A DNA stretch of 64,000 bases from Roseiarcus sp963781895 (GTDB lineage Bacteria; Pseudomonadota; Alphaproteobacteria; Rhizobiales; Beijerinckiaceae). The notes under the pieces are model-generated. The model worked only from the letters and a program-made list of their open reading frames with translations, searched no databases and was not told the DNA's origin. Location of the stretch: positions 68,410 through 132,409 of the forward strand of contig CAWAIM010000019.1 of NCBI GenBank assembly GCA_963781895.1. The letters are read 5' to 3'. Positions 44,343 to 54,322 of this stretch are shown one piece after another. Position 1 is the stretch's first letter. Every line of letters starts with the position of its first letter. The position numbers and the translations under genes were made by a program.

Positions 44343-44452
44343 CCTTCGGGTCCGATGGCGCCGCGGAAGAAAAAACGGCTTCGCGCGCCACAGAATTGCT
44401 CGACGGCGCAGCTAGACGGCGATACGGTCGCGTGGTCGAGGAGGCGGATGGG

Positions 44453-45106
44453 ATGTCGATGTCTGAAGCGCATTCGGATAGGTCTGAGGCCGGGTCGGGT
44501 TCGCGCCGCGATTTCCTGTTCCTTGTCACCGGGTCGGTCGCCGCGGTCGGCGTGGGAGCGGTGGCGTGGCCGTTCATCGACCAGATGAATCCGGATGCGG
44601 CCACGGTGGCGGCGGCCGGGCCGGTCGACATCGACATCAGCCAGATTCAGCCCGGCCAGCGGGTGGTGGCGTTGTGGAGCGCGCGTCCGGTGTTCGTCGT
44701 CAAGCGGGGCAAGGAGGCGCTCGACGAATTGCGCAATCCGAAACTGCTCGCGAACCTGCGCGACCCCAACTCCGAAGCCTTGCAGCAACCGACCTACGCG
44801 GCCAACTGGCACCGGTCGATCAAGCCGGAGATCCTGGTGCTGGTCGGCGTCTGCACCCATCTCGGCTGCATTCCGCTGTTCGATCCGACGCCCGATCCGA
44901 CCAACCCCGCGCCCAATTGGCCGGGCGGCTTCTTCTGCCCCTGCCACGGCTCGAAATACGACCTGGCGGGCCGCGTGTTCGATGGCGTTCCCGCGCCGTA
45001 CAACCTCCCCGTGCCGCCCTATTCTTTCCCCAACGACAAGACGGTGCGCATCGGCGAAAACCCGCCGGACTCGAGTTTCGATTTCAACTCCATCCTGCAG
45101 GTCTGA
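44453..45106 (+). CDS. petA: Rieske iron-sulfur subunit of ubiquinol-cytochrome c reductase
   Basis: This 217-residue Rieske protein starts with a Tat-type signal anchor (GSRRDFLFLVTGSVAAVGVG). The [2Fe-2S] ligands are in CTHLGCIP and CPCHGSKYD, and the disulfide pair of true bc1 Rieske proteins is present. It transfers electrons from ubiquinol to cytochrome c1. petB and petC, its normal operon partners, are not beside it. It sits between rimM and trmD, so it has been relocated or is a second copy. The ATG at 44453 was chosen for its place before the twin-arginine motif; the frame is open 19 codons earlier. Confidence 0.92.
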   Translation: MSMSEAHSDRSEAGSGSRRDFLFLVTGSVAAVGVGAVAWPFIDQMNPDAATVAAAGPVDIDISQIQPGQRVVALWSARPVFVVKRGKEALDELRNPKLLANLRDPNSEALQQPTYAANWHRSIKPEILVLVGVCTHLGCIPLFDPTPDPTNPAPNWPGGFFCPCHGSKYDLAGRVFDGVPAPYNLPVPPYSFPNDKTVRIGENPPDSSFDFNSILQV

Positions 45107-45162
45107 CGGCTGCGCCGATTGGGAATGACAGCGGCCGGGCGAACGCGCTAAGCGTCGCCTCG

Positions 45163-45855
45163 ATGTTCGCCTGCACGGTCCTCACCCTCTTTCCCGCGAT
45201 GTTCCCCGGCCCGCTCGGGCAGTCGCTGGCGGGCGAGGCGCTGGCGCGCTCGCTGTGGTCGCTGGAGACGCGCGACATTCGCGAGCACGGTCTTGGCCGC
45301 CATCGCGCGGTCGACGACACCCCGGCCGGCGGCGGGCCCGGCATGGTGATGCGCGCCGACGTGCTGGCCGCGAGCCTCGAGGCCGCGCTCGCGCCCGGCG
45401 ACGCGCGCCCGCGCCTCGTCATGAGCCCGCGCGGCCGGCCGTTCGCGCAATCCCAGGCGCGCGAATGGGCCGCCGGCCCGGGGCTGGTGATCCTGTGCCC
45501 GCGCTTCGAGGGCGTCGACGAGCGGATCATCGAGGCGCGCGGGCTGATCGAAACGTCGATCGGCGATTACGTGCTGTCCGGCGGCGAAATCGCGGCGTTC
45601 GCGATCCTCGACGCCTGCGTGCGGCTCATTCCCGGCGTGATGGGCAAGACGGAGTCCGGCGTCTCCGAGAGCTTCGAGGACGGTCTGCTCGAATATCCGC
45701 AATATACCCGCCCGCGCGTGTGGGAGGGACGGACGATCCCCGAAATCCTGCTGTCGGGCGATCACGCGAAGATCGCCGCCTGGCGGCGCGGGGAGGCGCA
45801 GCGGATCACGCGGGAGAGAAGGCCGGATCTGGCGCCCGTTCGTCGCGCCGAGTAA
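45163..45855 (+). CDS. trmD: tRNA (guanine-37-N1)-methyltransferase TrmD
   Basis: This 230-residue SPOUT enzyme methylates G37 of tRNAs reading CNN codons and prevents frameshifting. It has LTLFPAMFPGPLGQSLAG, VDDTPAGGGPGMVMR, RFEGVDERIIEA, the knotted SAM site IGDYVLSGGEIAAFAILDAC and YPQYTRPRVWEGRTIPEILL. The length matches the family. It is separated from rimM by petA. rplS, which normally follows trmD, is not adjacent; instead the next gene is hbd on the opposite strand. Confidence 0.95.
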   Translation: MFACTVLTLFPAMFPGPLGQSLAGEALARSLWSLETRDIREHGLGRHRAVDDTPAGGGPGMVMRADVLAASLEAALAPGDARPRLVMSPRGRPFAQSQAREWAAGPGLVILCPRFEGVDERIIEARGLIETSIGDYVLSGGEIAAFAILDACVRLIPGVMGKTESGVSESFEDGLLEYPQYTRPRVWEGRTIPEILLSGDHAKIAAWRRGEAQRITRERRPDLAPVRRAE

Positions 45856-45904
45856 GGCCGCCGACGGGAGCAGCCTCTGCGAATGCGGGTCGCCGAGAGC
45901 AGGA

Positions 45905-46786
45905 TCAGCGCGTCGGCACCGGGTGCTCGCCGCGATAGTCGTAGAACCCCCGCTGGGTCTTGCGCCCGAGCCAGCCGGCCTCGACATATTTCACCAGCAG
46001 CGGGCACGGGCGGTATTTCGAGTCCGCCAGCCCCTCGTGCAGCACCTGCATGACCGAGAGGCAGGTGTCGAGGCCGATGAAATCGGCGAGCTGCAGCGGG
46101 CCCATCGGGTGGTTGGCGCCGAGCCGCATGGCGGTGTCGATCGACTCCACCGAGCCGACCCCTTCATAGAGCGTGTAGACGGCCTCGTTGATCATCGGCA
46201 ACAGGATGCGGTTGACGATGAAGGCGGGGAAATCCTCCGACATCGTCGCGGTCTTGCCGAGCCGGGTGACGAAAGCCTTGGCGGCCTCGTAGGTGTCGTC
46301 CTTGGTGGCGATGCCGCGGATCAGCTCGACCAGCTGCATTCTCGGCACCGGGTTCATGAAGTGGATGCCGATGAAGCGCTCGGGACTGGCGGTCACCGAG
46401 GCGAGGCGCGTGATCGAGATCGAGGAGGTGTTGGAGGCGATGATCGCGTCGGTCTTCACGAACGAGCGCAGCGCGGTGAAGATCTTGCGCTTGACCTCCT
46501 CGTTCTCGGACGCCGCTTCGACGACGAGATCGCAGTCGCCGAGCTTGTCCAGCGTCGGCGCGACATGGATGCGATCGAGGATCGCCTGCCTTCCCCCCTC
46601 GTCCAGTTGTCCGCGGGAGATCTGGCGCGACAGTTGGCCATTGATGGTGGCCAGCGCGGCGTTGATCCGCTCTTCGGCGACATCATTGAGGTAAACGCTG
46701 ATTCCCGCCTGCGCGGCCACCTGCGCGATGCCGGCGCCCATCTGCCCCGCGCCGATGACGCCGACCGTGTCGATGTTCAATGCCAT
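45905..46786 (-). CDS. 3-hydroxybutyryl-CoA dehydrogenase
   Basis: This 293-residue NAD(P)-dependent dehydrogenase is of the Hbd/PaaH type. The N-terminal Rossmann fold begins VGVIGAGQMGAGIAQVAAQA, followed by SNTSSISITRLA and the catalytic His in GIHFMNPVPRMQLVE. The C-terminal domain has VNRILLPMINEAVY, and the protein ends FYDYRGEHPVPTR. It interconverts 3-hydroxyacyl-CoA and acetoacetyl-CoA in short-chain fatty acid or polyhydroxybutyrate metabolism. It follows etfB-etfA on the same strand, a standard rhizobial order. Confidence 0.94.
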   Translation of the reverse strand: MALNIDTVGVIGAGQMGAGIAQVAAQAGISVYLNDVAEERINAALATINGQLSRQISRGQLDEGGRQAILDRIHVAPTLDKLGDCDLVVEAASENEEVKRKIFTALRSFVKTDAIIASNTSSISITRLASVTASPERFIGIHFMNPVPRMQLVELIRGIATKDDTYEAAKAFVTRLGKTATMSEDFPAFIVNRILLPMINEAVYTLYEGVGSVESIDTAMRLGANHPMGPLQLADFIGLDTCLSVMQVLHEGLADSKYRPCPLLVKYVEAGWLGRKTQRGFYDYRGEHPVPTR

Positions 46787-46885
46787 GCTTTTATCCAACG
46801 CGCCCCGCACTTCGGGCCGGGATCATAGACGAGCAGCCGCGTGCGTCCAGTCGGGCGCCTCGACTTTCGCCGATCCTGCCGGACT

Positions 46886-47830
<945 letters not shown>

Positions 47831-47832
47831 GG

Positions 47833-48582
47833 TCAGATCACTCCCGCTTCGTCATGCAGTTTGGCGACGAGTTCCGCCACCGTCTTCACCTTCACCCCGG
47901 CCTTGCGGCCGCCGGGCTCGGTCGTTTTCAGGACCTTGAGCCGAGGCGCGACGTCGACGCCGTAATCGGCCGGCGTCTTCTCGTCGATCGGCTTCTTTTT
48001 CGCCTTCATGATGTTGGGCAGCGAGGCGTAACGCGGCTCATTGAGGCGCAGGTCGGTGGTGACGATCGCGGGCAGATTCAATTCGACGGTCTGCAGGCCG
48101 CCGTCGACTTCGCGCGTGACTTCGACCTTGCCGTCGCCGACGACGACCTTCGAGGCGAAGGTGCCTTGGCCCCAGCCGGTCAGGGCGGCCAGCATCTGGC
48201 CGGTCTGGTTGCAGTCGTCGTCGATCGCCTGCTTGCCCATGATGACGAGGCCGGGCTGCTCGGCGTCGATGACGCCCTTCAACATCTTGGCGACCGCGAG
48301 CGGCTCGACGATCGTGTCGGATTTGATGAGAACGCCGCGGTCGGCGCCCATGGCGAGCGCCGTTCGTATCGTTTCGCCAGCCTGCGCCGGGCCGATCGAG
48401 ACAACGACGACTTCGCTCGCCTTGCCGGCCTCCTTCTGGCGGAGCGCTTCCTCGACCGCGATCTCGTCGAACGGATTCATCGACATCTTGACGTTGGCGA
48501 GTTCGACCCCCGACCCGTCCGCCCTGATGCGGATCTTGATGTTGTAATCGACCACCCGCTTCACGGCGACGAGGATTTTCAT
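47833..48582 (-). CDS. etfB: Electron transfer flavoprotein beta subunit
   Basis: This 249-residue subunit of EtfAB carries the AMP-binding site. It starts MKILVAVKRVVDYNIKIR and has the NPFDEIAVEEALR signature, GKQAIDDDCNQTGQMLAA and LPNIMKAKKKPID. The frame is open well upstream, but the ATG at 48582 is where all homologues start. It is the first gene of etfB-etfA-hbd and is divergent from the ABC transporter operon. Confidence 0.96.
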   Translation of the reverse strand: MKILVAVKRVVDYNIKIRIRADGSGVELANVKMSMNPFDEIAVEEALRQKEAGKASEVVVVSIGPAQAGETIRTALAMGADRGVLIKSDTIVEPLAVAKMLKGVIDAEQPGLVIMGKQAIDDDCNQTGQMLAALTGWGQGTFASKVVVGDGKVEVTREVDGGLQTVELNLPAIVTTDLRLNEPRYASLPNIMKAKKKPIDEKTPADYGVDVAPRLKVLKTTEPGGRKAGVKVKTVAELVAKLHDEAGVI

Positions 48583-48746
48583 GGGCGGGGAAACTCCATC
48601 CTGGATCGAGCGCGTTCGCTCCGCGATTTCCTGGCCGAGACCCCTAATCTCGGCGCCTAGCCGAGTCAACGCGACGATGTCCCCGCCAAGGCGGCGGACC
48701 CTGGAGCGCAACGGCGGATAGAGCCTCTCGGCGAGGATGCGGCAAT

Positions 48747-48776
48747 TTGACAGAGGTCCGCCGCAAACGGAATGAT
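48747..48776 (+). promoter_or_regulatory. Possible promoter of the ABC importer operon
   Basis: TTGACA (48747-48752) and AATGAT (48771-48776, 4 of 6 consensus bases) are 18 bp apart, about 80 bp before the solute-binding protein gene in the divergent intergenic region. It is the best -35 match in this part, but the -10 is weak. Confidence 0.35.
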
Positions 48777-48853
48777 GGTCGCAGAACGGCGGCTTTCGGC
48801 GCGAGCCCGCAGGCGTGTGTTCGCGGCGCGCCGCCACGACGGGAGGAACGCCA

Positions 48854-50443
48854 ATGTCCGAACTGGATTTCTGGACGGAGCGGCTGGTCCGCGGCGTGGT
48901 TTCGCGCCGCGAGTTCATGGGCCGCGCCGCCGCGCTCGGCGCTTCGGGCCTCGCGATTTCCGCCATGCTGACGCGCGCCGACGCGATCGCGGCCGAGACG
49001 CCCAGAAGCGGCGGTCTCCTGCGCCTCGGCCTCGGCGGCGGCAGCACGACCGACAGCATCGACGTCGCCTCCTACAACGATTCGGTGATGATCGAGGTCA
49101 GCCGTGGCCTGTTCAACGGCCTTGTCGAATGGGGCCAGGACGGCAAGCCGAAGCCGGAACTCGCCGAGAGCTTCGAGCCGAAGGACGGCGCCAAGGATTG
49201 GGTGCTCAATCTTCGCAAGGGGATCACGTTCACCAACGGCAAGGAATTCACCGCCGACGACGCGGTCTATTCGCTCAACCTGCATCGCGGCCAGACCAAG
49301 TCCGGCGGCGCCGGCTCGTTGAAGCCGATAACGGACGTCAAGAAGCTCGACAAACACCAGATCCAGATTTCGCTCGAGGCGGCCGACGCCGACCTGCCCT
49401 ATGTCCTGACCGATTACCACGTCCTGATGGCGCCTGAAGGGTTCAAGGATTGGGCCAATCCGGTCGGAACCGGCTCGATGTCCCTCGATAAATTTGATCC
49501 AGGGGTGCGAATCTCGCTCAAGAAGACCCGCGACTACTGGAAAGAAGGGCGCGGCCATCTCGACGCCGTCGAGGTGACGGTCATCAACGACAGCTCGGCG
49601 CGCCTCAACGCCCTGATCTCTGGCCAGATCGACGCGATCAATCGAGTCGATCACAAGGCGGTCGCCCTGCTGTCGAAGGCTCCCAAGATCGAGGTCGTGC
49701 GCGCCGCCGGCGGCTGGCACGCGGTGATGGCGATGGAGGTCGACAAGCCGCCTTACAACAATCCGGACATTCGCCTGGCGCTCAAATTCGCGACCGATCG
49801 CGCGCAGATCCTGAAGGCTCTGTTCAGCGGCTACGGGACTCTCGGCAACGATCACCCGATCCCGCCCACCGATCCCTATTTCAACAGCGAACTGCCGCAG
49901 CGCCAGTTCGATCCGGACAAGGCCGCGTCGTTTTTCAAGAAGGCGGGGATCGCCGATCCGAAAATCCTGCTGCAGGCGTCCGACGCGGCGTTCAACGGCG
50001 CCGTCGACGAAGGCGCGCTTCTCCAGGCCAGCGCCGCGAAAGCCGGGATCAGGGTCGATCTGAAGAAAGAACCGGCGGACGGCTTCTGGGACAACGTCTG
50101 GCTCAAGGGCCCGTTCGTCTCCAGCTATTGGGCCGGCCGCGCGGCGGCGACGCAGATGCTGTCGGTCGCCTACGCGGCCAAAGCGCCCTGGAACGAGACG
50201 CACTGGAACAACGAGACGTTCGAGAAGCTGCTCGCGGACGCGCGCAGCGAGACCGACGAAGCCAAGCGCAAGCCCTATATCTGGGAAATGCAGAAGATGT
50301 TGAACGAGGACGGCGGCGCGATCATCCCCGTCTTCAGGGACTGGCTGGACGCGCATAACGAAAAGGTCGGCGGACACACGCCGCACGGCGGCTTCGACAT
50401 GGACAACGGCATGATTATCGAAAAGGCCTGGATCAGGGCGTGA
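48854..50443 (+). CDS. Peptide/opine-type ABC transporter solute-binding protein
   Basis: This 529-residue family 5 extracellular solute-binding protein has a twin-arginine signal (SRREFMGRAAALGASGLAIS), so it is probably exported folded. The family pattern GKPKPELAESFEPKDGAKDW, then LRKGITFTNGKEFTADDAVY and PYNNPDIRLALKFATDR, is clear. Members bind oligopeptides, opines or nickel; the ligand is unknown. GGGAGGAA precedes the ATG. It opens a four-gene importer operon (binding protein, two permeases, ATPase). Confidence 0.92.
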   Translation: MSELDFWTERLVRGVVSRREFMGRAAALGASGLAISAMLTRADAIAAETPRSGGLLRLGLGGGSTTDSIDVASYNDSVMIEVSRGLFNGLVEWGQDGKPKPELAESFEPKDGAKDWVLNLRKGITFTNGKEFTADDAVYSLNLHRGQTKSGGAGSLKPITDVKKLDKHQIQISLEAADADLPYVLTDYHVLMAPEGFKDWANPVGTGSMSLDKFDPGVRISLKKTRDYWKEGRGHLDAVEVTVINDSSARLNALISGQIDAINRVDHKAVALLSKAPKIEVVRAAGGWHAVMAMEVDKPPYNNPDIRLALKFATDRAQILKALFSGYGTLGNDHPIPPTDPYFNSELPQRQFDPDKAASFFKKAGIADPKILLQASDAAFNGAVDEGALLQASAAKAGIRVDLKKEPADGFWDNVWLKGPFVSSYWAGRAAATQMLSVAYAAKAPWNETHWNNETFEKLLADARSETDEAKRKPYIWEMQKMLNEDGGAIIPVFRDWLDAHNEKVGGHTPHGGFDMDNGMIIEKAWIRA

Positions 50444-50650
50444 GCCGCGGACGCCGCGCCTGCCCGTAAACCGGCCGGCGAGGCTCCGATCGCCGGTTCG
50501 GCCCTCGCCGCGGCGCAGCCGCGCGGAGCTCGCGGCATTTCTGGCCATCGACTTTAGGGAGACGCGCGAAGCGACACAAATCAGCGAGCCAGTTGCGGCT
50601 GGCAATCGAGGCGTCCCAACGAGCGAGGGCGAAGTGAGAGGACAGGCGTT

Positions 50651-51598
50651 GTGTTGAAGCTCGTGCTCCAGCGGCTCGGCCTGGGCGTCCTGACGCTGTT
50701 CGCCGCCTCGGTCCTCATCTTCATCGGCACCGAAATTCTGCCGGGCGATCTCGCCTCGGCCATTCTGCAAAATAACGCGACGCCGGAAAGCCTGGCCAAG
50801 CTGCGCCTCGACCTCGGACTCGATCGGCCTGCGGTCCTGCGGTTTTTCGACTGGCTGTTCGGCGCGCTGCGCGGCGATTTCGGCCATTCGCTGGCCAACG
50901 GCCGCGACGTGCTGACGGAGATCGCGCCACGCTTCGCCAATACGATGTTCCTGGCGGCTTATGCGGCGATCGTCGCGGCGCCGCTGGCCATCGGTCTGGG
51001 GCTGCTGGCGGCGATCCGGCAAGGGGGCGTGTTCGACCGGCTGGTCAATCTCGTCACGCTGATGACGATTTCGGTGCCTGAATATTTCCTGGCCTATATC
51101 CTCATCAAGTATGTCGCCGTCGACCTCGGCTGGTTTCCCTCGCTCGCCAACGTGTCGCCGGAAACAAGCTTTCCCGACCGCCTGTATTACGCGTTCCTGC
51201 CGATGCTGACGCTGGTGCTCGTGATCGTCGCGCACATGATGCGCATGACGCGCGCATCCGTGCTGTCGGTGATGGCGAGTCCCTATATCGAAATGGCGAT
51301 TCTCAAGGGCCTGACCAGGTCCCGCATCGTCGTGCGCCACGCCTTGCCGAACGCCCTGGCGCCGATCATTTCCGTCGTCGCGCTCAATCTGGCCTATCTG
51401 ATCGTCGGCGTGGTCGTTGTCGAAACCGTGTTCGTGTATCCGGGCCTCGGCCAATTGATGGTCGACGAAGTCTCCAAGCACGACGTGCCGGTCGTTCAGG
51501 CGTGCGGGCTGATTTTCGCCGCCACGTTCATTTCGCTGAACATGATCGCCGACATTCTCGCCATCCTGTCCAATCCGCGGCTTCGCCACCCGCGCTGA
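50651..51598 (+). CDS. ABC transporter permease (DppB type)
   Basis: This 315-residue inner-membrane permease has six or so membrane helices and begins VLKLVLQRLGLGVLTLFAAS at GTG. LPGDLASAILQN near the start and the EAA loop (ILKGLTRSRIVVRHALPNAL) are typical of DppB/OppB. VETVFVYPGLGQLMVDEVSK is a further family hallmark. It lies 207 bp after the binding-protein gene and pairs with the next permease. Confidence 0.92.
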   Translation: MLKLVLQRLGLGVLTLFAASVLIFIGTEILPGDLASAILQNNATPESLAKLRLDLGLDRPAVLRFFDWLFGALRGDFGHSLANGRDVLTEIAPRFANTMFLAAYAAIVAAPLAIGLGLLAAIRQGGVFDRLVNLVTLMTISVPEYFLAYILIKYVAVDLGWFPSLANVSPETSFPDRLYYAFLPMLTLVLVIVAHMMRMTRASVLSVMASPYIEMAILKGLTRSRIVVRHALPNALAPIISVVALNLAYLIVGVVVVETVFVYPGLGQLMVDEVSKHDVPVVQACGLIFAATFISLNMIADILAILSNPRLRHPR

Positions 51599-51637
51599 CG
51601 AGACCGCCGCGACCGGCCCGCAACGGGAAGGAACGCC

Positions 51638-52465
51638 ATGCGCATCCTGGGTCATAAGGTCAGCATCGCGGCCCAGATCGGCATGGCCATCGTCGCCGTC
51701 AATCTGCTGGCGGCGTCGCTGGCGCCGCTGATCGCGCCATTCGACCAGGCGACCCCGGTTGGCGACGCATGGGCGGACCCGAGCGCGCAACATTGGCTGG
51801 GCCTCGACAATCTGGGACGCGACATCCTGAGCCGCCTGATCTATGGCGCGCGAATGTCGATCGGACTGTCGCTGATCATCACCGCGCTTTCCTTCCTCAT
51901 CGGCGTCATCGCGGGCTTCGCCGCGGCGGTCGCGGGCGGCTGGATCGATCAGGCGTTGTCGCGGCTCGTCGATCTCCTGTTGTCGATGCCGACGCTGATT
52001 TTCGCCTTTGTCGTGCTCTCGGTGCTCGGGTCGGCCCTGCCGGTGCTCATCGTCACCATCGCGGCGCTCAACTCGACCAAGGTGTTTCGCCTCGCGCGCT
52101 CGGTCGCGGTCGGCATCGTCAGCCTGGAGTTCGTCGAAGCGGCGCGTCTGCGCGGCGAAGGCTGGTGGTGGATCGTGACGCGGGAGATTCTGCCCAACGC
52201 GATTCCCCCGCTGACGGCCGAGTTCGGCTTGCGCTTCTGCTTCACCTTCCTATTTATCGCGGCGCTGAGCTTCCTCGGACTGGGCGTGCAACCGCCAAGC
52301 GCCGACTGGGGAAGCATGGTCAAGGACTACCGCGACATGATCAATTTCGGGTCCGCGGCGCCGCTTTATCCCGCGGCGGCGATCGCCGCTTTGACCATCG
52401 GCGTCAATTTCATCGTCGACTGGATGCTTTCGATTCATTCCAGAGGACAGGGGGAAGGCGCATGA
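51638..52465 (+). CDS. ABC transporter permease (DppC type)
   Basis: This 275-residue permease is of the DppC/OppC type. It has HWLGLDNLGRDILSRLIYGA near residue 50, SMPTLIFAFVVLSVLG, the EAA loop (ARLRGEGWWWIVTREILPNA) and the C-terminal SFLGLGVQPPSADWGSMVKD. GGAAGGAACGCC precedes the ATG. Its stop overlaps the ATG of the ATPase gene by 4 bp. It forms the transport channel with the DppB-type partner. Confidence 0.92.
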   Translation: MRILGHKVSIAAQIGMAIVAVNLLAASLAPLIAPFDQATPVGDAWADPSAQHWLGLDNLGRDILSRLIYGARMSIGLSLIITALSFLIGVIAGFAAAVAGGWIDQALSRLVDLLLSMPTLIFAFVVLSVLGSALPVLIVTIAALNSTKVFRLARSVAVGIVSLEFVEAARLRGEGWWWIVTREILPNAIPPLTAEFGLRFCFTFLFIAALSFLGLGVQPPSADWGSMVKDYRDMINFGSAAPLYPAAAIAALTIGVNFIVDWMLSIHSRGQGEGA

Positions 52466-52528
52466 GCCCGCGGCCGCAGGACGGTCCTCGGTCCGCAAGA
52501 CAATGCCGTCATCCTCGAGATTCGCGGC

Positions 52529-54151
52529 ATGCGGGTCGCCGTGCGCACCGACGCCGGCGACGGTCCGGTGCTGGTCGACGACGTGTCGTTGCGGTTGCGG
52601 CGCGGGGAGGTGATCGGGCTGATCGGCGAATCCGGGGCGGGCAAGTCGACCATCGGCCTGGCGTCGATGGGGTACACCCGCCGGGACTGCCATATCGTCA
52701 GCGGCAATATCATTTTCGGCCAGACCGACCTTCGCGCGATCGACGCGGACCAGCGGCGGGCGCTGCGCGGGCCGAAGATCGCCTATATCGCCCAGAGCGC
52801 CGCGGCCTCGTTCAATCCGGCGCACACGCTGATGGAACAGGTCTGCGAGACTTCGATCCGGCATGGCGTGATGAGTGCGGCGGAGGCCCGCGCCGCCGCG
52901 GTGACCCTGTTCAGGGAGCTCGATTTGCCGTCGCCCGAGACGATCGGCGCGCGCTATCCGCATCAGGTTTCCGGCGGACAGTTGCAGCGCGTGATGGCGG
53001 CGATGGCGATGGTCGCCAAACCGGACATACTCATCTTCGACGAGCCGACGACCGCCCTCGACGTGACGACGCAGGTCGAATGCCTCGCCGCCTTTCGCAA
53101 GCTCATCCGCGAGCACGGCGCCGCGGCGCTCTATATCACCCACGACCTCGCCGTCGTCGCCCAGATCGCCGATCAGATCATGGTGCTCAAGCGCGGGAAG
53201 ATGGTCGAATTCGGCGATTCGCGGCAGATCCTGCAGCAGCCGAAGGAGGAGTACACGCGCCGCCTGGTGAGCGAGCGCGTCGCCGGCCGCAGTTTCGTCG
53301 AGGCAAGCGGCGGGGGCGAGGTTCCGATTCTGGCCATTGACCACGTCAGCGCCGATTATCCGGGCAGGCCGCGGGTCCTCGACGACGTAAGCCTCGAGGT
53401 GCGCAGGGGCGACACGCGGGCGGTGGTCGGCGAATCGGGCTCGGGCAAATCGACCTTGGCGCGCGTCGTCATGGGCCTGCTGCCGCGCGCCGCCGGCGAC
53501 GTGCGCTTCAACGGCGTCAGCCTGCCGCCTCGGCTGAAGGACCGAACCAGGGATCAGTTGCGTCGGGTGCAGATGATCTACCAGATGCCGGACGTGGCGC
53601 TGAACCCCCAGCATACCGTGCTCGACACGATCGGCAGGCCGGTGGCGTTTTATTTCGGCCGCTCCCGGGATGAGGTGCGCGCGCGCGCGCTGCAGTTGCT
53701 GCGGCAGATGGATCTGCCGGAATCGTATATCACTCGCAAAACAAGTGAATTGTCGGGCGGGCAGAAGCAGCGCGTGTCGATCGCGCGGGCGCTGGCCGCC
53801 GAACCCGATCTGATCGTCTGCGATGAAGTCACCTCGGCGCTCGATCAGCTGGTCGGCGAGGAGATCCTGCGGCTGTTGAAACAGCTTCAGGACGAATTGG
53901 GCGTGGCCTATCTGTTCATCACCCACGATCTCGGCACGGTGAAGCGAATCGCCAATAAAGTCACGGTGATGCTCAAAGGCAAGGTCGTGGCGAGCGGCGA
54001 GACCGCGACCGTGTTCGCGCCGCCCTATCATCCCTACACCGAGCTGCTTCTGTCTTCGGTTCCCGAGATGAGGCCGGACTGGCTCGACGAGGTCCTCGCC
54101 AAGCGCGCCGCCGCCGCGGCGACGACCGCGGCGCTCTTGCGTGCGCCTTGA
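52529..54151 (+). CDS. Fused double ATPase of the peptide-type ABC importer (DppD-DppF type)
   Basis: This 540-residue protein contains two complete ABC domains. The first has Walker A GESGAGKST, the signature VSGGQLQRVM and Walker B ILIFDEPTTALD. The second has GESGSGKST, LSGGQKQRVSIARALAAEPD and LIVCDEVTSALD. Both end in oligopeptide-type tails (PYHPYTELLLSSVPE). The likely true start is ATG 52462, overlapping the permease stop. From there the frame runs MSPRPQDG and is broken by one extra base near 52486 before LGPQDNAVILEIRGMRV. As written, the first usable in-frame ATG is 52529, which trims the first strand of the ATPase fold. Confidence 0.9.
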   Translation: MRVAVRTDAGDGPVLVDDVSLRLRRGEVIGLIGESGAGKSTIGLASMGYTRRDCHIVSGNIIFGQTDLRAIDADQRRALRGPKIAYIAQSAAASFNPAHTLMEQVCETSIRHGVMSAAEARAAAVTLFRELDLPSPETIGARYPHQVSGGQLQRVMAAMAMVAKPDILIFDEPTTALDVTTQVECLAAFRKLIREHGAAALYITHDLAVVAQIADQIMVLKRGKMVEFGDSRQILQQPKEEYTRRLVSERVAGRSFVEASGGGEVPILAIDHVSADYPGRPRVLDDVSLEVRRGDTRAVVGESGSGKSTLARVVMGLLPRAAGDVRFNGVSLPPRLKDRTRDQLRRVQMIYQMPDVALNPQHTVLDTIGRPVAFYFGRSRDEVRARALQLLRQMDLPESYITRKTSELSGGQKQRVSIARALAAEPDLIVCDEVTSALDQLVGEEILRLLKQLQDELGVAYLFITHDLGTVKRIANKVTVMLKGKVVASGETATVFAPPYHPYTELLLSSVPEMRPDWLDEVLAKRAAAAATTAALLRAP

Positions 54152-54322
54152 GCGGACCCGTCGCTCAGGGAATGGCGACATGCCGGCCTGCGCGCCCTTG
54201 CCGGGCCATCAAATCGTTTCTATACCGCCTCGAGGCCGGAAGGGAGCGCGTTCCCCCGGCGCGTTCAGTGTTTGGCTCGAAAGGCCGCCGAATCAATCTG
54301 GCGATAGGATAGGACGTTCTTG

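Noticed and set aside
48644..51793. Open frame of 1049 codons on the minus strand opposite the ABC importer
   Set aside because: It is a GC-rich shadow of intact, well-conserved plus-strand genes, and the translation is low-complexity Arg/Asp/Ala with no family features.
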